DNA of 64,000 nucleotides, taken from the NCBI GenBank assembly GCA_947471745.1, contig CANJKZ010000078.1:3848501-3912500 (forward strand), given 5' to 3'. Positions 52,574 to 63,469 of this stretch are shown in pieces. Within the stretch, counting starts at the first letter, position 1. Every line of letters starts with the position of its first letter. Under the pieces are notes generated by a model that worked only from the letters and a program-made list of their open reading frames with translations, had not been told where the DNA came from and did no database searches. Origin of the DNA: Closterium sp. Naga37s-1 (lineage: Eukaryota; Streptophyta; Zygnematophyceae; Desmidiales; Closteriaceae). Both the position numbers and the translations under genes were made by a program.

Positions 52574-54390
52574 AGTTCATGGTTAGCTAACCACCTTCAA
52601 CACAATTCACTCGATCCCAACCGCAGCAAGGCGGATCATAAGTGGCACCAGCAGCACTGACTCAAGGCGCCGTCGAGGACGAGAAGGCGAAAGAGGGAGA
52701 CCGAGGCGTGCGTTCAGAGCTCAGGATTCGCGATTCGCGAGCAACTTTGCTGCTGTGTGCGAAAATCCGTGAGCGTCCCGTCGCATCCCTGCGCAGAGGA
52801 AGAAACGACGAAAGGTACTCGACATCGCTTCACGCTGCTCGAGGGTGATCGCCCTGGATTCCGTGGCGCTAGTGGCGTGTGACTGATGCGCAACACAAAG
52901 CCTCAATGCTGATATCTGGCTCTTTGACATTTGAGACGGCTCAAAACTCGATTAATATAAGTGTCGCCATCACTCTCGCTTAAAATTTACGACTGAAGTA
53001 TTTCTTGTCGAGCGCAGACTTGATGGAGTTTCTGCTGAACTGGAGCCTGATAAGGTGGATGCAGGTGGATCTAGGCCTCGCCATTTTGACTTGTATGGAA
53101 ACAGGTAATCGTAATTCCCAACCAACCTGGCTCTGGCAGTCAGGAAACCAAGTGCACTCACAATCGAACCCTTCCCATTTCAACATTCGCGACAGGACGT
53201 GTTTGCCTGCACGAGCAGCGACGACGATCTCGTAGACGGTTACAACATTTCACTTCGTCACGGGACACGAATCCAGTGCAGATGCTCTTGTTACCGGAAA
53301 TCGAATAACAGCGAGGCTTAGCGAATCTGGTGGATCAGTTCGAATGAGCCGAGGCTGAAATTTATTGCCTTGGATTACCCCGACGCCCCAGCCGCATACT
53401 TTTTGCCCAGAGGCTGGCAACTTTTCATTAGTTACCCGAACACGCCCTCATTCCTTCCATCTAACCTCACTATGTGCGCACTGTACTGTATCCCCGCATC
53501 CCTCCCTCCACCCTCACGTGTTTCAGGCACGAACCAACCTCCAACATGCTTCAGTTTGAACCGAAACCTAAGAGAGAATTGCTCCAGTGCCTTGTTTGGT
53601 GATTCGCTCTTGCCCGCGTGTCCCCGAATTGCTCGAGTGGCCATCCAATTCAGTGATAATTGCTCGAGTGGCCATGCCAGGGCATTTTCGAGGTGTTTTT
53701 TTTCCCTGGCACATAACCCTACAAGGGTTCGTACCCTCGAAATTCCTCGTTCGCACAACAGTAGATGCGCGGTCATTTTCGGCCCAATGCGCGACCAATG
53801 AGCGCGTGGGCAATTACATCAGCGATCATAAACTGCAACGCCAGAGCATAAATGCACGAACATATTATTGACCGCGCACGATTGGTCGATAATATGCTTC
53901 TTGCCCTTTTTGGCAATGCGCGTCCAATCACGCACGGTCATATAATTCACGACCATATATTTAGGCGATAAAGGGTCGCCCAACAACCAATATGAGCGCC
54001 CATATACTACCATTAGTTCTATCATATTTCCGGTCCATATAAAACCATGTATATCAAATGCCATAAATATATTCTCTGCTAGATATCTCGATGGAACCAG
54101 TAATGCATGGCAGTCCACGGTGCGCGATGTCGCTGCAGATCTTTCGCTTCTAGGCACTCACCTTCTCGCCAGTGTCCGTCCACGCCACGCGCAGCCGGTT
54201 GCTTGGTTTTCAGCTCCCCGCTCATTCCGGTTGATGCTCTCTAGGTATGCCGAGCATGGTAAGCTACTGCTTGCTACCACCTTTCTCTCGAAATCGCTGT
54301 TTTTCCTCGAGACGTTTTTTAAGCCAGGTTCTCTAGTGCATGCAAAACCTAGCACGACTTCCCGCGTCCCTAGTGTCTCGGATTCCCCTC
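52574..54390. other. Intergenic region upstream of the F-box/LRR gene
   Basis: No supported gene. ATTGCTCGAGTGGCCAT occurs twice (near 53629 and 53659). 53800-54060 is AT-rich with many CATAT words. No clear TATA box could be linked to the start at 54391. Confidence 0.4.
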
Positions 54391-56526
54391 ATGGAGTTTC
54401 GGACGATCCATAGTCTTCCCGATGATCTTCTCTTTAAGATCCTTACGCACTCCTTAGAGCAACCGGCTTCACGCGAATCGCAACTGGACAACTTGGCCAC
54501 TAACGTTTACCCAAACTGGCCACGTGTCATCCTTGATACAGTCACGCCAAAAGGTATGTATATGATCCCAGACGTGGTACCAGCCCCTCCTCCCGCCGCC
54601 GACGTGGCTCGGAATCTCTTCATCGCGTCCGTCTGCCGTCGGTGGCGCCGTGTGGCGAAGCTTCGCGTGACCACGCTGTTCCTTAAACAAGACCTCGTGG
54701 CGTCCCTTGAAAATCTCTCAGCCGCCGTCGCGTGCTTCCCCAACCTCACCCACCTGCATCTCAGCGACAACAGCGTCGACTCGCTCGACGACGCCTTCCT
54801 CGCTCACCTCGCATCTTCATGCCCGAAGCTGACGACCCTCCACGTGGGAACGTTTGCACGGCAATTTTTAAGTTACAAGGTCAAGCATTATGGTAGAAAG
54901 GAGCATCCGATAACCACGGAGGGGTTGGATTGGTTCTTTCAGAAGCTTCCTGCATTGGAGCAGCTTACCCTCTTCTGCCTCCACGAATTAACAAAGTTAC
55001 CGAATTCCTTTTTCCACTTGACGCTACACACCCTTCTTCTCGCCAACACTTCAGCCACGGAAAACCCCAGTTTCACCAACCTGACTGCCCTTACCACCCT
55101 GTACATCAGCTGCAACAGTGACGATATTATGTGCATGGACAGCCTCCTCCTCCTCCCACGACTCGCCCATCTCTCCATCCTCGTTTACCAATTACATGAA
55201 CCAGCAGATGTTGTACACGTGACGCTGCCGCCTTTTCTGAAATCGCTCAAATTCTTCATCGTTCAGTGTAGTTTCAAGACCATCTTCCCATCAGCATCGC
55301 CGTTCACCAGGCTAGAGGAGCTGTTCATCTCTAACTGTGGTATGCTGGAGAGCCTTCCTGATCACATAGGAGACTTGCTACCGTGCCTTCGCAAGATCAC
55401 CATTTACAAGTGTGGTGATTTCACTCACCTGCCTGAAAGCCTCACGTCTCTAATCCTTTTGGAAAGCCTTATAATTTTTAAACCGAGCAGCACATTTACC
55501 TTACACAGCAACTTCGGCCACCTGCCTGCCCTCAAACTGTTGGTGCTGGACGGTTTGAGTATCACCGAACTCCCTCCTTCCTTCTGCCACCTCACGTCTC
55601 TCGAGACACTCGTTATAGTCAACTGCACCGACCTGGAGCAGCTGCCAGAAGGTTTCTGCCGCCTCACAGCTCTCAAGACGCTCTGCTTGTCAGGAGTGCA
55701 TGAAGATTTTGCCTTGCCAGAGGACGTTGGGGCCCTTGCAAGTCTGGAGGCTCTCAGGCTGGATAGATTCGTGTACATCCCCCTTCCGGATTCCTACACT
55801 GAGTTGTTTTCCTTGACCAGCCTTGAGCTGAGTGCCCCATACGATGACGTCGATCTTCCGGAAGACTTGGGAGAGCTGAGCAGCCTACGGGAGTTGAAGG
55901 TTGCTGATTTTACAATGTTCTCGCTGCCTAGCTCGCTGACACAGCTTACAAGACTTCAAAGGTTGGAGATCAGAGGTTGCAGGTGGCTCTCAACGCTTTT
56001 CCACGAAATACCATCCACGCTAAATGCGTTCGTGGGGCTTAAGAGGCTGGAGGTGACAGATTGTGAGCAGCTGAGGGAACCTCCTGCTGGTTTGCCACCC
56101 TCTCTTGAAACCCTCTGCTTGGGGCCCCTAAAAAAAGGTGCTTCTCATTTAGTGGACATCTCTGAATTATCGCAGCTGAGGGTGCTGAAGCTGAACTGCG
56201 TTGGGGTGTTATGCAGGCCTGCACAGGGCAGCAGGTTGTCGTGTCTGCAGCAGCTGGAGATGCGGTTGGGAGGTGGCAGCCGGGAGCTGCCAAGAAGCAT
56301 ATTGCAGCTCACATCGCTGACGTCACTCACGCTTGAAGCACCTCGGCTGGTGGCGCTGCCTCAGGGCATGAGCTGCTTGGTTCGGCTGCGCAGACTGGAG
56401 CTGATTCACTGCAATGCCTGGCTTCACCTCCCAGAGTGTCTCTCCCAGCTGCACCAGCTGATACTGCATTACACCTCCATCCACTCCCTTCCTGCGAATC
56501 TGGTGCAACTGACTGAGGAGCGGTGA
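54391..56526 (+). CDS. F-box/LRR protein, complete
   Basis: 711 residues in one exon. The ATG at 54391 (MEFRTIHSLPDDLLFKIL) is preferred over the in-frame one at 54340 because the paralogue at 1-805 starts at the equivalent Met. Residues 8-18 (SLPDDLLFKIL) and about 73-92 (IASVCRRWRRVAKL) form an F-box split by about 45 residues rich in Pro and Asp. From about residue 95 to the end runs an uninterrupted series of LRRs (NLTHLHLSDNSV, LPCLRKITIYKC, LTSLETLVIVNCTDLEQLP, LVRLRRLELIHC), of the LPxx type seen in plant resistance-like LRRs. Likely an SCF substrate receptor, by family only. It ends with TGA at 56524-56526. No signal peptide or membrane segment. Confidence 0.85.
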   Translation: MEFRTIHSLPDDLLFKILTHSLEQPASRESQLDNLATNVYPNWPRVILDTVTPKGMYMIPDVVPAPPPAADVARNLFIASVCRRWRRVAKLRVTTLFLKQDLVASLENLSAAVACFPNLTHLHLSDNSVDSLDDAFLAHLASSCPKLTTLHVGTFARQFLSYKVKHYGRKEHPITTEGLDWFFQKLPALEQLTLFCLHELTKLPNSFFHLTLHTLLLANTSATENPSFTNLTALTTLYISCNSDDIMCMDSLLLLPRLAHLSILVYQLHEPADVVHVTLPPFLKSLKFFIVQCSFKTIFPSASPFTRLEELFISNCGMLESLPDHIGDLLPCLRKITIYKCGDFTHLPESLTSLILLESLIIFKPSSTFTLHSNFGHLPALKLLVLDGLSITELPPSFCHLTSLETLVIVNCTDLEQLPEGFCRLTALKTLCLSGVHEDFALPEDVGALASLEALRLDRFVYIPLPDSYTELFSLTSLELSAPYDDVDLPEDLGELSSLRELKVADFTMFSLPSSLTQLTRLQRLEIRGCRWLSTLFHEIPSTLNAFVGLKRLEVTDCEQLREPPAGLPPSLETLCLGPLKKGASHLVDISELSQLRVLKLNCVGVLCRPAQGSRLSCLQQLEMRLGGGSRELPRSILQLTSLTSLTLEAPRLVALPQGMSCLVRLRRLELIHCNAWLHLPECLSQLHQLILHYTSIHSLPANLVQLTEER

Positions 56527-57230
56527 CTCGGCTGGCTGCCTTGGGCTCGCTTGCAGCTGACTGAGGTGAGGTGGGTGGATTGGGCTTGGTTGGATTGAGT
56601 AACTGAGGTTGGATTGGTTGGATTGAGTAGCTGAGGCTTGGTTGGGAGTTGCTGAAAATCGGTGAGGAGTGGGTGAGAGTGGCCGGGGGATGGCTGAAGG
56701 AAGGTGATGGGCAGGTCAGCGAGTTGAGAAGGTGGATGCAGCCATGGTGAGACTCATTTCGCTATCTTCCCTCAAAATTCCTTCCCTACCCACTTAAACT
56801 CTGATTTCTTCTTTCTATCCAGCCCATTCACGTTCTCCCCCCTCCAGCCTCGCATGTGTGGATCCTACACCAACGCCTTCTGACTCCCTCATATCTGCCC
56901 CTACAGCAAGAGAGCACAGCATTCTCTAGTCACTACCTCTTCCTCCCATTTCCCCGCTTTTCCGCCCTTCTTCCCCCCCCTCCTCCTCCCCCGTTCTCCC
57001 CCCAGTTCTAGATCCGCACCTGCTTCTCCTGCACCGCCTCACACATTTAAGCCCCTACAACACTATCTCCCTCGTCGCTCGCCCATATCTCCGCATCTGC
57101 TTCTCCTATACCAACTTCCATCCCACAGGTTCGTGCCTCTACGGCATGGTCTCCCACATTCCGCTCATAAGTCACTGCCCTTTTTCCTCGTTTCCCCACC
57201 CCCCTCCCCCGCCAGCTCTGCAGTTGCAGG
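56527..57230 (+). repeat. Dispersed repeat block related to 3055-3700
   Basis: After loose GGTTGGATT repeats (56560-56650), the order GGTGATGG-CAGG, GAGTTGA-AAGGTGG, then CCAGCCTCGCAT-TGTG, CTCATATCTGCCCCTAC and the CT-rich core with GTCTCCCACATTCCGCTCAT is the same as at 3055-3700, diverged throughout. No gene supported. Confidence 0.5.
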
Positions 57231-57675
57231 CAGTGGCAGGGCAGTGGGAGGACAGTGGAGCTGCTGCCAGGGGAGGTGAATGAGTGGATGATACTGTTCG
57301 ATTTTGTTTTTTCTTGTTTCTTCGTTGTGTGAACTCTCTTCTCTTGCTTGCCTTAGATTGAGGTTTTTTTTCCTTGTTTATGCATAAGCAAACCATTGAA
57401 CAACAGCGGCAATCATCTTGAGCAGATCTGTAGCCTGTGTGATTGTTGATGGTCCCAGCTAGTCATCAGCTAGGATACGGTAGGAGTTAATGAATGGTTC
57501 GATGCTAGACTGACAGCAGATTGTCGTTGGACGTCTTGCATTGCACAGCTGTTCAATGTCTAGCAGGTTACTATTTCATGGTTTTGCATTTGGATAGTGG
57601 TATGCAGAAGTGCACTGTTAAGGATGGGTGGGGCTCTTGATTAAAGTGTGAAATTCGCACTGCCTTGTGCAAGCA
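57231..57675. other. Non-coding spacer
   Basis: No repeat or gene recognised, apart from an AT-rich tract near 57297-57390. Confidence 0.4.
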
Positions 57676-58196
57676 CCGTATTACCCCGGATAGTAGCGCA
57701 TATGCGCTTATAATAAAATCAGTTTTTTTAAGGGGGGCGCTTGTAATTGAATATCGGCCATAAGCGCCGGCGCTTATATAACGACAAATACAGAAATACA
57801 ACTTAAACGCACCAAATTGTACATTTCAGTCTCGTAAGTTGAATCGAATCGAAAATTTACAGGGTCCAGAATCAGAATCGCGCGAGGGCGATTTTCTGAC
57901 GGTGCACAGAGCTTTGGCACGTCATTTTGCCCGCGTGCCAACTCATACTGACTGGACGCGCAACCAGTAGGTCCTCGAAAGTTAAACAAAGTGAAAATGG
58001 GGGTGTTGACTCGCTAGGAATTTGAAATTCGTTACCGTTTTAATCAGCATTGAAAAAAAAAATTTGCATGCGCTTATAATATGTCAGTGTTTTACAGGGG
58101 GGGCGCTTATAATCGAATTCCGGCCATAAGCGCCATGCTCCAGATAGAAGCGCCGGCACTTTTAATCGGACGGCGCCTATATCCGGGGCCATACGG
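57676..58196. mobile_element. Short element with inverted termini (MITE-like)
   Basis: The left end CCGTATTACCCCGGATAG and the complement of the right end CCGTATGGCCCCGGATAT match. Inside each end lies a directly repeated block (57703-57775 and 58069-58136) with GCGCTTATAAT, GGGGGGCGCTT and CGGCCATAAGCGCC. The middle is unrelated and non-coding. The CCCCGGATA termini recall the CCCGGATAGTAG ends at 6091 and 36528, so a pogo-like origin is likely. The exact ends and TA duplication are uncertain. Confidence 0.65.
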
Positions 58197-58260
58197 TAAA
58201 AGCCATCCCCTCTGCAATTGGCCAGCATGGAAGGTATAACAGAACCACACTCACACCCAT

Positions 58261-58656
58261 ATGAGCTTGATGGGCCAATCTTTCGGTATCGTATGCTTCA
58301 GTGCCACAGCGTATCCACAACTACCAGTGGACCAGCTCATGCAGAACATTATGGCACTTCTGTCGACTCAAGATGTTGCAGCCTGCAAATTGGAAGTCAT
58401 GCAGGATTGGCTGCACGAGTTTAATCTTCATTATGTAGTAGCGGCGCATCACTGCCTGCAATGTGATTCATGGATGCGATGTGAGTTGAGGCGATATAGA
58501 GTGGGAAGTCTTCCCGATGGCAGCCATCTTGCACCTGCCAGGCATAGAGAGATGTCAATGTCAGGATGGGAGAGTCATCTGGTGAGACAGAGATTGCTAG
58601 TGATGGCGATGGATGACGGTGGAGGTGCAGGTGGTAGGGTTGGCAGGGGCTGCTAA
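58261..58656 (+). CDS. Unrecognised open frame, 131 codons
   Basis: Protein-like in its first 60 residues (LPVDQLMQNIMALLSTQD, then VMQDWLHEFNLHY), then Arg/Gly-rich. No domain recognised. It may be an exon fragment. No paralogue in the window. Confidence 0.2.
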   Translation: MSLMGQSFGIVCFSATAYPQLPVDQLMQNIMALLSTQDVAACKLEVMQDWLHEFNLHYVVAAHHCLQCDSWMRCELRRYRVGSLPDGSHLAPARHREMSMSGWESHLVRQRLLVMAMDDGGGAGGRVGRGC

Positions 58657-60771
58657 GATGAAGAAGAGGAGTTCAAATTGCAGCCAAGTGGGAAAAGCGC
58701 AGTCATGACTGCAGAGCAGGTTGCACTAAAGAAGGAAGGAAACAAACCTTAACTGTCCACATTGGAAACAGGAAGCGTTGCTCGAACTCCCCGGATTCGT
58801 TCACAAAATTGATAGCGCATGGATGATGGCTCAATGCTGATGACCACGACTCCGAACCATGCCCATGCTATTGAACACTATGAGATTGCAACTGGGAAGT
58901 GGTCAGAGAGATGGTGCTAGGCAATGGCGATGTTGTGTGTGTGGTGTGGATCAATGTACAAGACCATGCAATGAGAAGGAGTGGTGTGACGTCATGAAAG
59001 GAGAGCAAGGCAGAGGTAAGGTCAAGCAAAGATGTGCACGACTCTCCGATTCATAAGCTCACCCCTTTCAGCGCTATTCACTTGCACTATGCACACGGGG
59101 ATGCCAGGGAGAGAGAAAGGTGGGATTGCTGAGAGAGTGGGGGATGATGTACACTGGCGGATGCACCATGGGAGAGGCCGGCGGGACAGCCGAGGAGGGG
59201 CCAGAGGATAGCACTCCGCCTTTTTCATCCCGATTTGCCCCGTTGGATAGCACTGCCGCAGGACACTCAGCCCAAGAGCAAGCGGCACACGCGGAGTTTC
59301 GGGCACCTTGAACAACACCGCCGCATATCATAGATTCAGCCGGGTCTCCCTCAGATGAACCGCCACAGGGCAACCAACCTTTTCACATATCAACCTCCAG
59401 CTTGTCATGAAAACCCTCAAAAACCTGAAACCAGAGAGTGACCTACTGGTGACCCATAAGCAGCCCATAAGCAACCTCGAGCTTGTTACAACTAAGAAAA
59501 AACTCAAACACACTACCTGAGACTATCTGGGACTGACCTGACACTGACCTGACACTGACCTGAGAGCGACCCAACTGTCACCCAGCACAGTCCTTTACAG
59601 CCCACCGCCTTCTCCCTGTGTGTCGTTCAGTAATGTGACAGGGCCACGGGGCACCCACCATTTTAGCCCAGCCTCGCCTCACCCGTTGCCTGCTAGTGAC
59701 TCTCAAGTACCCACCAAATAGCCCACTACCCTCACTCAAAATACCCCTCAAAACACCCACTCCCTTCTCCCTCTGCTCGTCCATGCAAAATAGCTGATAG
59801 CTGCCATGGGTCACCCAGCAACCCGCCTAGCTTCGCCTGCTACTGCTAACCCGTAACTTGCCCGCATACTTTTCATCACGCACCTCCTTCTCCCTCTGTC
59901 CATTTTTTGGGAAAAATACAGCCTCATAACACCCAGCAGCCCCACCCAGCTTCGCCTGCAGCCTCCCGTGCGTCTCTGCCACGTCAGCAGCCTCTGTCGT
60001 GCTGCTGTGGGAGTGAACAGTGCGCCGGCGCCGTGCGGGTGGGAGTCAGCGTGACAGAAGTTGGTGTGGGCGAAGCAGGTGTGGAGTGGAGGGGTAAGGA
60101 TGTGAAAGTTGTAAAGTGAACCATTAGTTTTATTAGAGGAGGAAAAAGCATACATAGGTTGGATGAGAATCTTGGAGGAGAAAGGTTGGGTTGACCACAC
60201 TTTGTGGGAAGTGACACAACCTCAGGCCCACTTGGGTTGGGTTGGCCTCACTTTTGGGAAGTGAGGCAACCTGAGGCCAATTGGGTTGAATTTGGGGGCT
60301 CCACCACAATTGGGTTGGATTGGCACTCCACAATGCAAGACTACACCCAAAGTTGGGTGTTGTCCCAACTCACTGTACACCACAATTGGTGTACAGTCAC
60401 AAGTGTTGGCATGCTAAAACATACAATTCTAACAAAGGAGAGAGGGGGGAAAGGATAAACAGCAGAGTGGGTTATGAGAGGAATGTGGGAGACGGTATTG
60501 CAGGCGGGGGCGGGAGTCGGTGGGGCAGAAATTGGTGTTGGAGAAGCAGGTGCAGAGCAGAGCTGGGAGGGGGAGGGGTGGAGGGGGAAGGGGAGAGGGC
60601 AATGGGTGGTGAAGGGAAAGAGTGTTGCAGCCCTGGCAAGGAGTGCACACAAGCAGCCCGCAGGTTACTCATGAACAGTGCGATCATGTTTCAGGAGGCA
60701 CAGGCAAGGAGCGAACAGTGTGCAGGTTCCTCGTCACGCCAATTTAGGCGCCACTCTAGGACTTGGGAAGG
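58657..60771. other. Non-coding region of dispersed repeats
   Basis: Holds the partner of 4370-4570 (59370-59580), with ACTGACCTGAC repeats near 59533-59565; the partner of 38230-38395 (59885-60035); two diverged copies of a roughly 53-bp unit (60187-60288, marked by GGGAAGTGA-GCAACCT-AGGCC); and an inverted CT-rich unit (60480-60680). No gene supported. Confidence 0.5.
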
Positions 60772-62888
60772 GACAATGCTTCCACACCGTAGTGCGTGGG
60801 TGAGCGCAATGGGTCCACACCGTAGGGCGTGGGTGAGCGCAATGGGTCCACACCGTAGGGCGTGGGTGAGCGCAATGGGTCCACACCGTAGGGCGTGGGT
60901 GAGCGCAATGGGTCCACACCGTAGGGCGTGGGTGAGCGCAATGGGTCCACACCGTAGGGCGTGGGTGAGCGCAATGGGTCCACACCGTAGGGCGTGGGTG
61001 AGCGCAATGGGTCCACACCGTAGGGCGTGGGTGAGCGCAATGGGTCCACACCGTAGGGCGTGGGTGAGCGCAATGCCTCCACACCGTAGGGCGTGGGTGA
61101 GCGCAATGGCTCCACACCGTAGGGCGTGGGTGAGCGCAATGGCTCCACACCGTAGGGCGTGGGTGAGCGCAATGGGTCCACACCGTAGGGCGTGGGTGAG
61201 CGCAATGGGTCCACACCGTAGGGCGTGAGCGCAATGGGTCCACACCGTAGGGCGTGGGTGAGCGCAATGCCTCCACACCGTAGGGCGTGGGTGAGCGCAA
61301 TGCCTCCACACCGTAGGGCGTGGGTGAGCGCAATGCCTCCACACCGTAGGGCGTGGGTGAGCGCAATGCCTCCACACCGTAGTGCGTGGGTGAGCGCAAT
61401 GGCTCCACACCGTAGGGCGTGGGTGAGCGCAATAGCTCCACACCGTAGGGCGTGGGTGAGCGCAATGGGTCCACACCGTAGGGCGTGGGTGAGCGCAATG
61501 GGTCCACACCGTAGGGCGTGGGTGAGCGCAATGGGTCCACACCGTAGGGCGTGGGTGAGCGCAATGGGTCCACACCGTAGGGCGTGGGTGAGCGCAATGG
61601 GTCCACACCGTAGGGCGTGGGTGAGCGCAATGCCTCCACACCGTAGGGCGTGGGTGAGCGCAATGCCTCCACACCGTAGGGCGTGGGTGAGCGCAATGCC
61701 TCCACACCGTAGGGCGTGGGTGAGCGCAATGCCTCCACACCGTAGGGCGTGGGTGAGCGCAATGGCTCCACACCGTAGGGCGTGGGTGAGCGCAATGGCT
61801 CCACACCGTAGGGCGTGGGTGAGCGCAATGGCTCCACACCGTAGGGCGTGGGTGAGCGCAATGCCTCCACACCGTAGGGCGTGGGTGAGCGCAATGCCTC
61901 CACACCGTAGGGCGTGGGTGAGCGCAATGCCTCCACACCGTAGGGCGTGGGTGAGCGCAATGGGTCCACACCGTAGGGCGTGGGTGAGCGCAATGGGTCC
62001 ACACCGTAGGGCGTGGGTGAGCGCAATGGGTCCACACCGTAGGGCGTGGGTGAGCGCAATGGGTCCACACCGTAGGGCGTGGGTGAGCGCAATGGGTCCA
62101 CACCGTAGGGCGTGGGTGAGCGCAATGGGTCCACACCGTAGGGCGTGGGTGAGCGCAATGGGTCCACACCGTAGGGCGTGGGTGAGCGCAATGCCTCCAC
62201 ACCGTAGGGCGTGGGTGAGCGCAATGCCTCCACACCGTAGGGCATGGGTGAGCGCAATGCCTCCACACCGTAGTGCGTGGGTGAGCGCAATGGGTCCACA
62301 CCGTAGGGCGTGGGTGAGCGCAATGGGTCCACACCGTAGGGCGTGGGTGAGCGCAATGGGTCCACACCGTAGGGCGTGGGTGAGCGCAATGGGTCCACAC
62401 CGTAGGGCGTGGGTGAGCGCAATGGGTCCACACCGTAGGGCGTGGGTGAGCGCAATGGGTCCACACCGTAGGGCGTGGGTGAGCGCAATGGGTCCACACC
62501 GTAGGGCGTGGGTGAGCGCAATGGGTCCACACCGTAGGGCGTGGGTGAGCGCAATGGGTCCACACCGTAGGGCGTGGGTGAGCGCAATGCCTCCACACCG
62601 TAGGGCGTGGGTGAGCGCAATGCCTCCACACCGTAGGGCGTGGGTGAGCGCAATGGCTCCACACCGTAGGGCGTGGGTGAGCGCAATGGCTCCACACCGT
62701 AGGGCGTGGGTGAGCGCAATGGCTCCACACCGTAGGGCGTGGGTGAGCGCAATGGCTCCACACCGTAGGGCGTGGGTGAGCGCAATGGCTCCACACCGTA
62801 GGGCGTGGGTGAGCGCAATGCCTCCACACCGTAGGGCGTGGGTGAGCGCAATGGCTCCACACCGTAGGGCGTGGGTGAGCGCAATGCA
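60772..62888. repeat. 33-bp satellite, about 64 units
   Basis: Head-to-tail copies of a 33-bp unit containing CACACCGTAGGGCGTGGGTG and AGCGCAATG. Nearly all variation is in the two bases after ATG (GG, CC or GC). One unit near 61222 lacks four bases. Because 33 is a multiple of three and the unit lacks stops in several frames, both strands show very long open frames (640 codons on plus, 733 and 757 on minus); I treat these as by-products. Confidence 0.95.
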
Positions 62889-63469
62889 TCACAAAAACCC
62901 CTCATTTTCCAATCGCGGGAAAAGGGGTCGAGTTGGTTTCGGAAGTTGGGTTTGCGTGGGTTGTGCACATTTTTTCTCCCAACCACTAGCGAAATGTGAC
63001 TTCTCAATGTTCAAGCTTGGTTTCGTGATTAGGACCCGACTCGCGAAACAAATTGCCCCTCGGCGAACCGAATTCAGTCTGATCCCAGACAGAATTTGGT
63101 GTACAGTCCTCGTTTTGACTTGGTTGAAAATTCAGTTTCGTGGTTGAGTTTTCGTTTCCCGCTAAAATGTTTGGATCATTTGTTGTTTTCGCGCAGGACC
63201 AGACGTGGTGATCGAAAGTGCTTCGGGCCTGCTTTTTTGGGTCTCGCATAGGAGTGATCTGAGACCAACTTTGGTATACATTTGTTCTGTGTTAAAACAA
63301 TTTACTATATGTCGAATTTAGACAGTTAATATTAATGATTTATGCTACATGGGCAACCAACTCCTTCACCATTAAAATCATAGTATAAAAGTTCATGTAA
63401 CCAAGTATCCAATTAATAATTTCTCAACTTTGTGTGACGTAGGACAGATATAAAGCGTTAACGATATCA
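62889..63469. other. Spacer between satellites
   Basis: No gene or repeat recognised. Becomes AT-rich from about 63240. Faint resemblance of 63300-63469 to the following satellite monomers is possible but not convincing. Confidence 0.4.

Noticed and set aside
58261..58656. A confirmed gene at 58.3-58.7 kb
   Set aside because: Kept only as a low-confidence open frame; no domain, no splice partners and no paralogue.
60772..62888. CRISPR-like array
   Set aside because: Contiguous tandem units without spacers in a eukaryotic setting.
60320..63147. Very long open frames (302, 640, 733 and 757 codons) on both strands over the 33-bp satellite
   Set aside because: The unit length is a multiple of three and lacks stops in several frames, so long frames are expected without coding. 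No start context or domain supports a protein.
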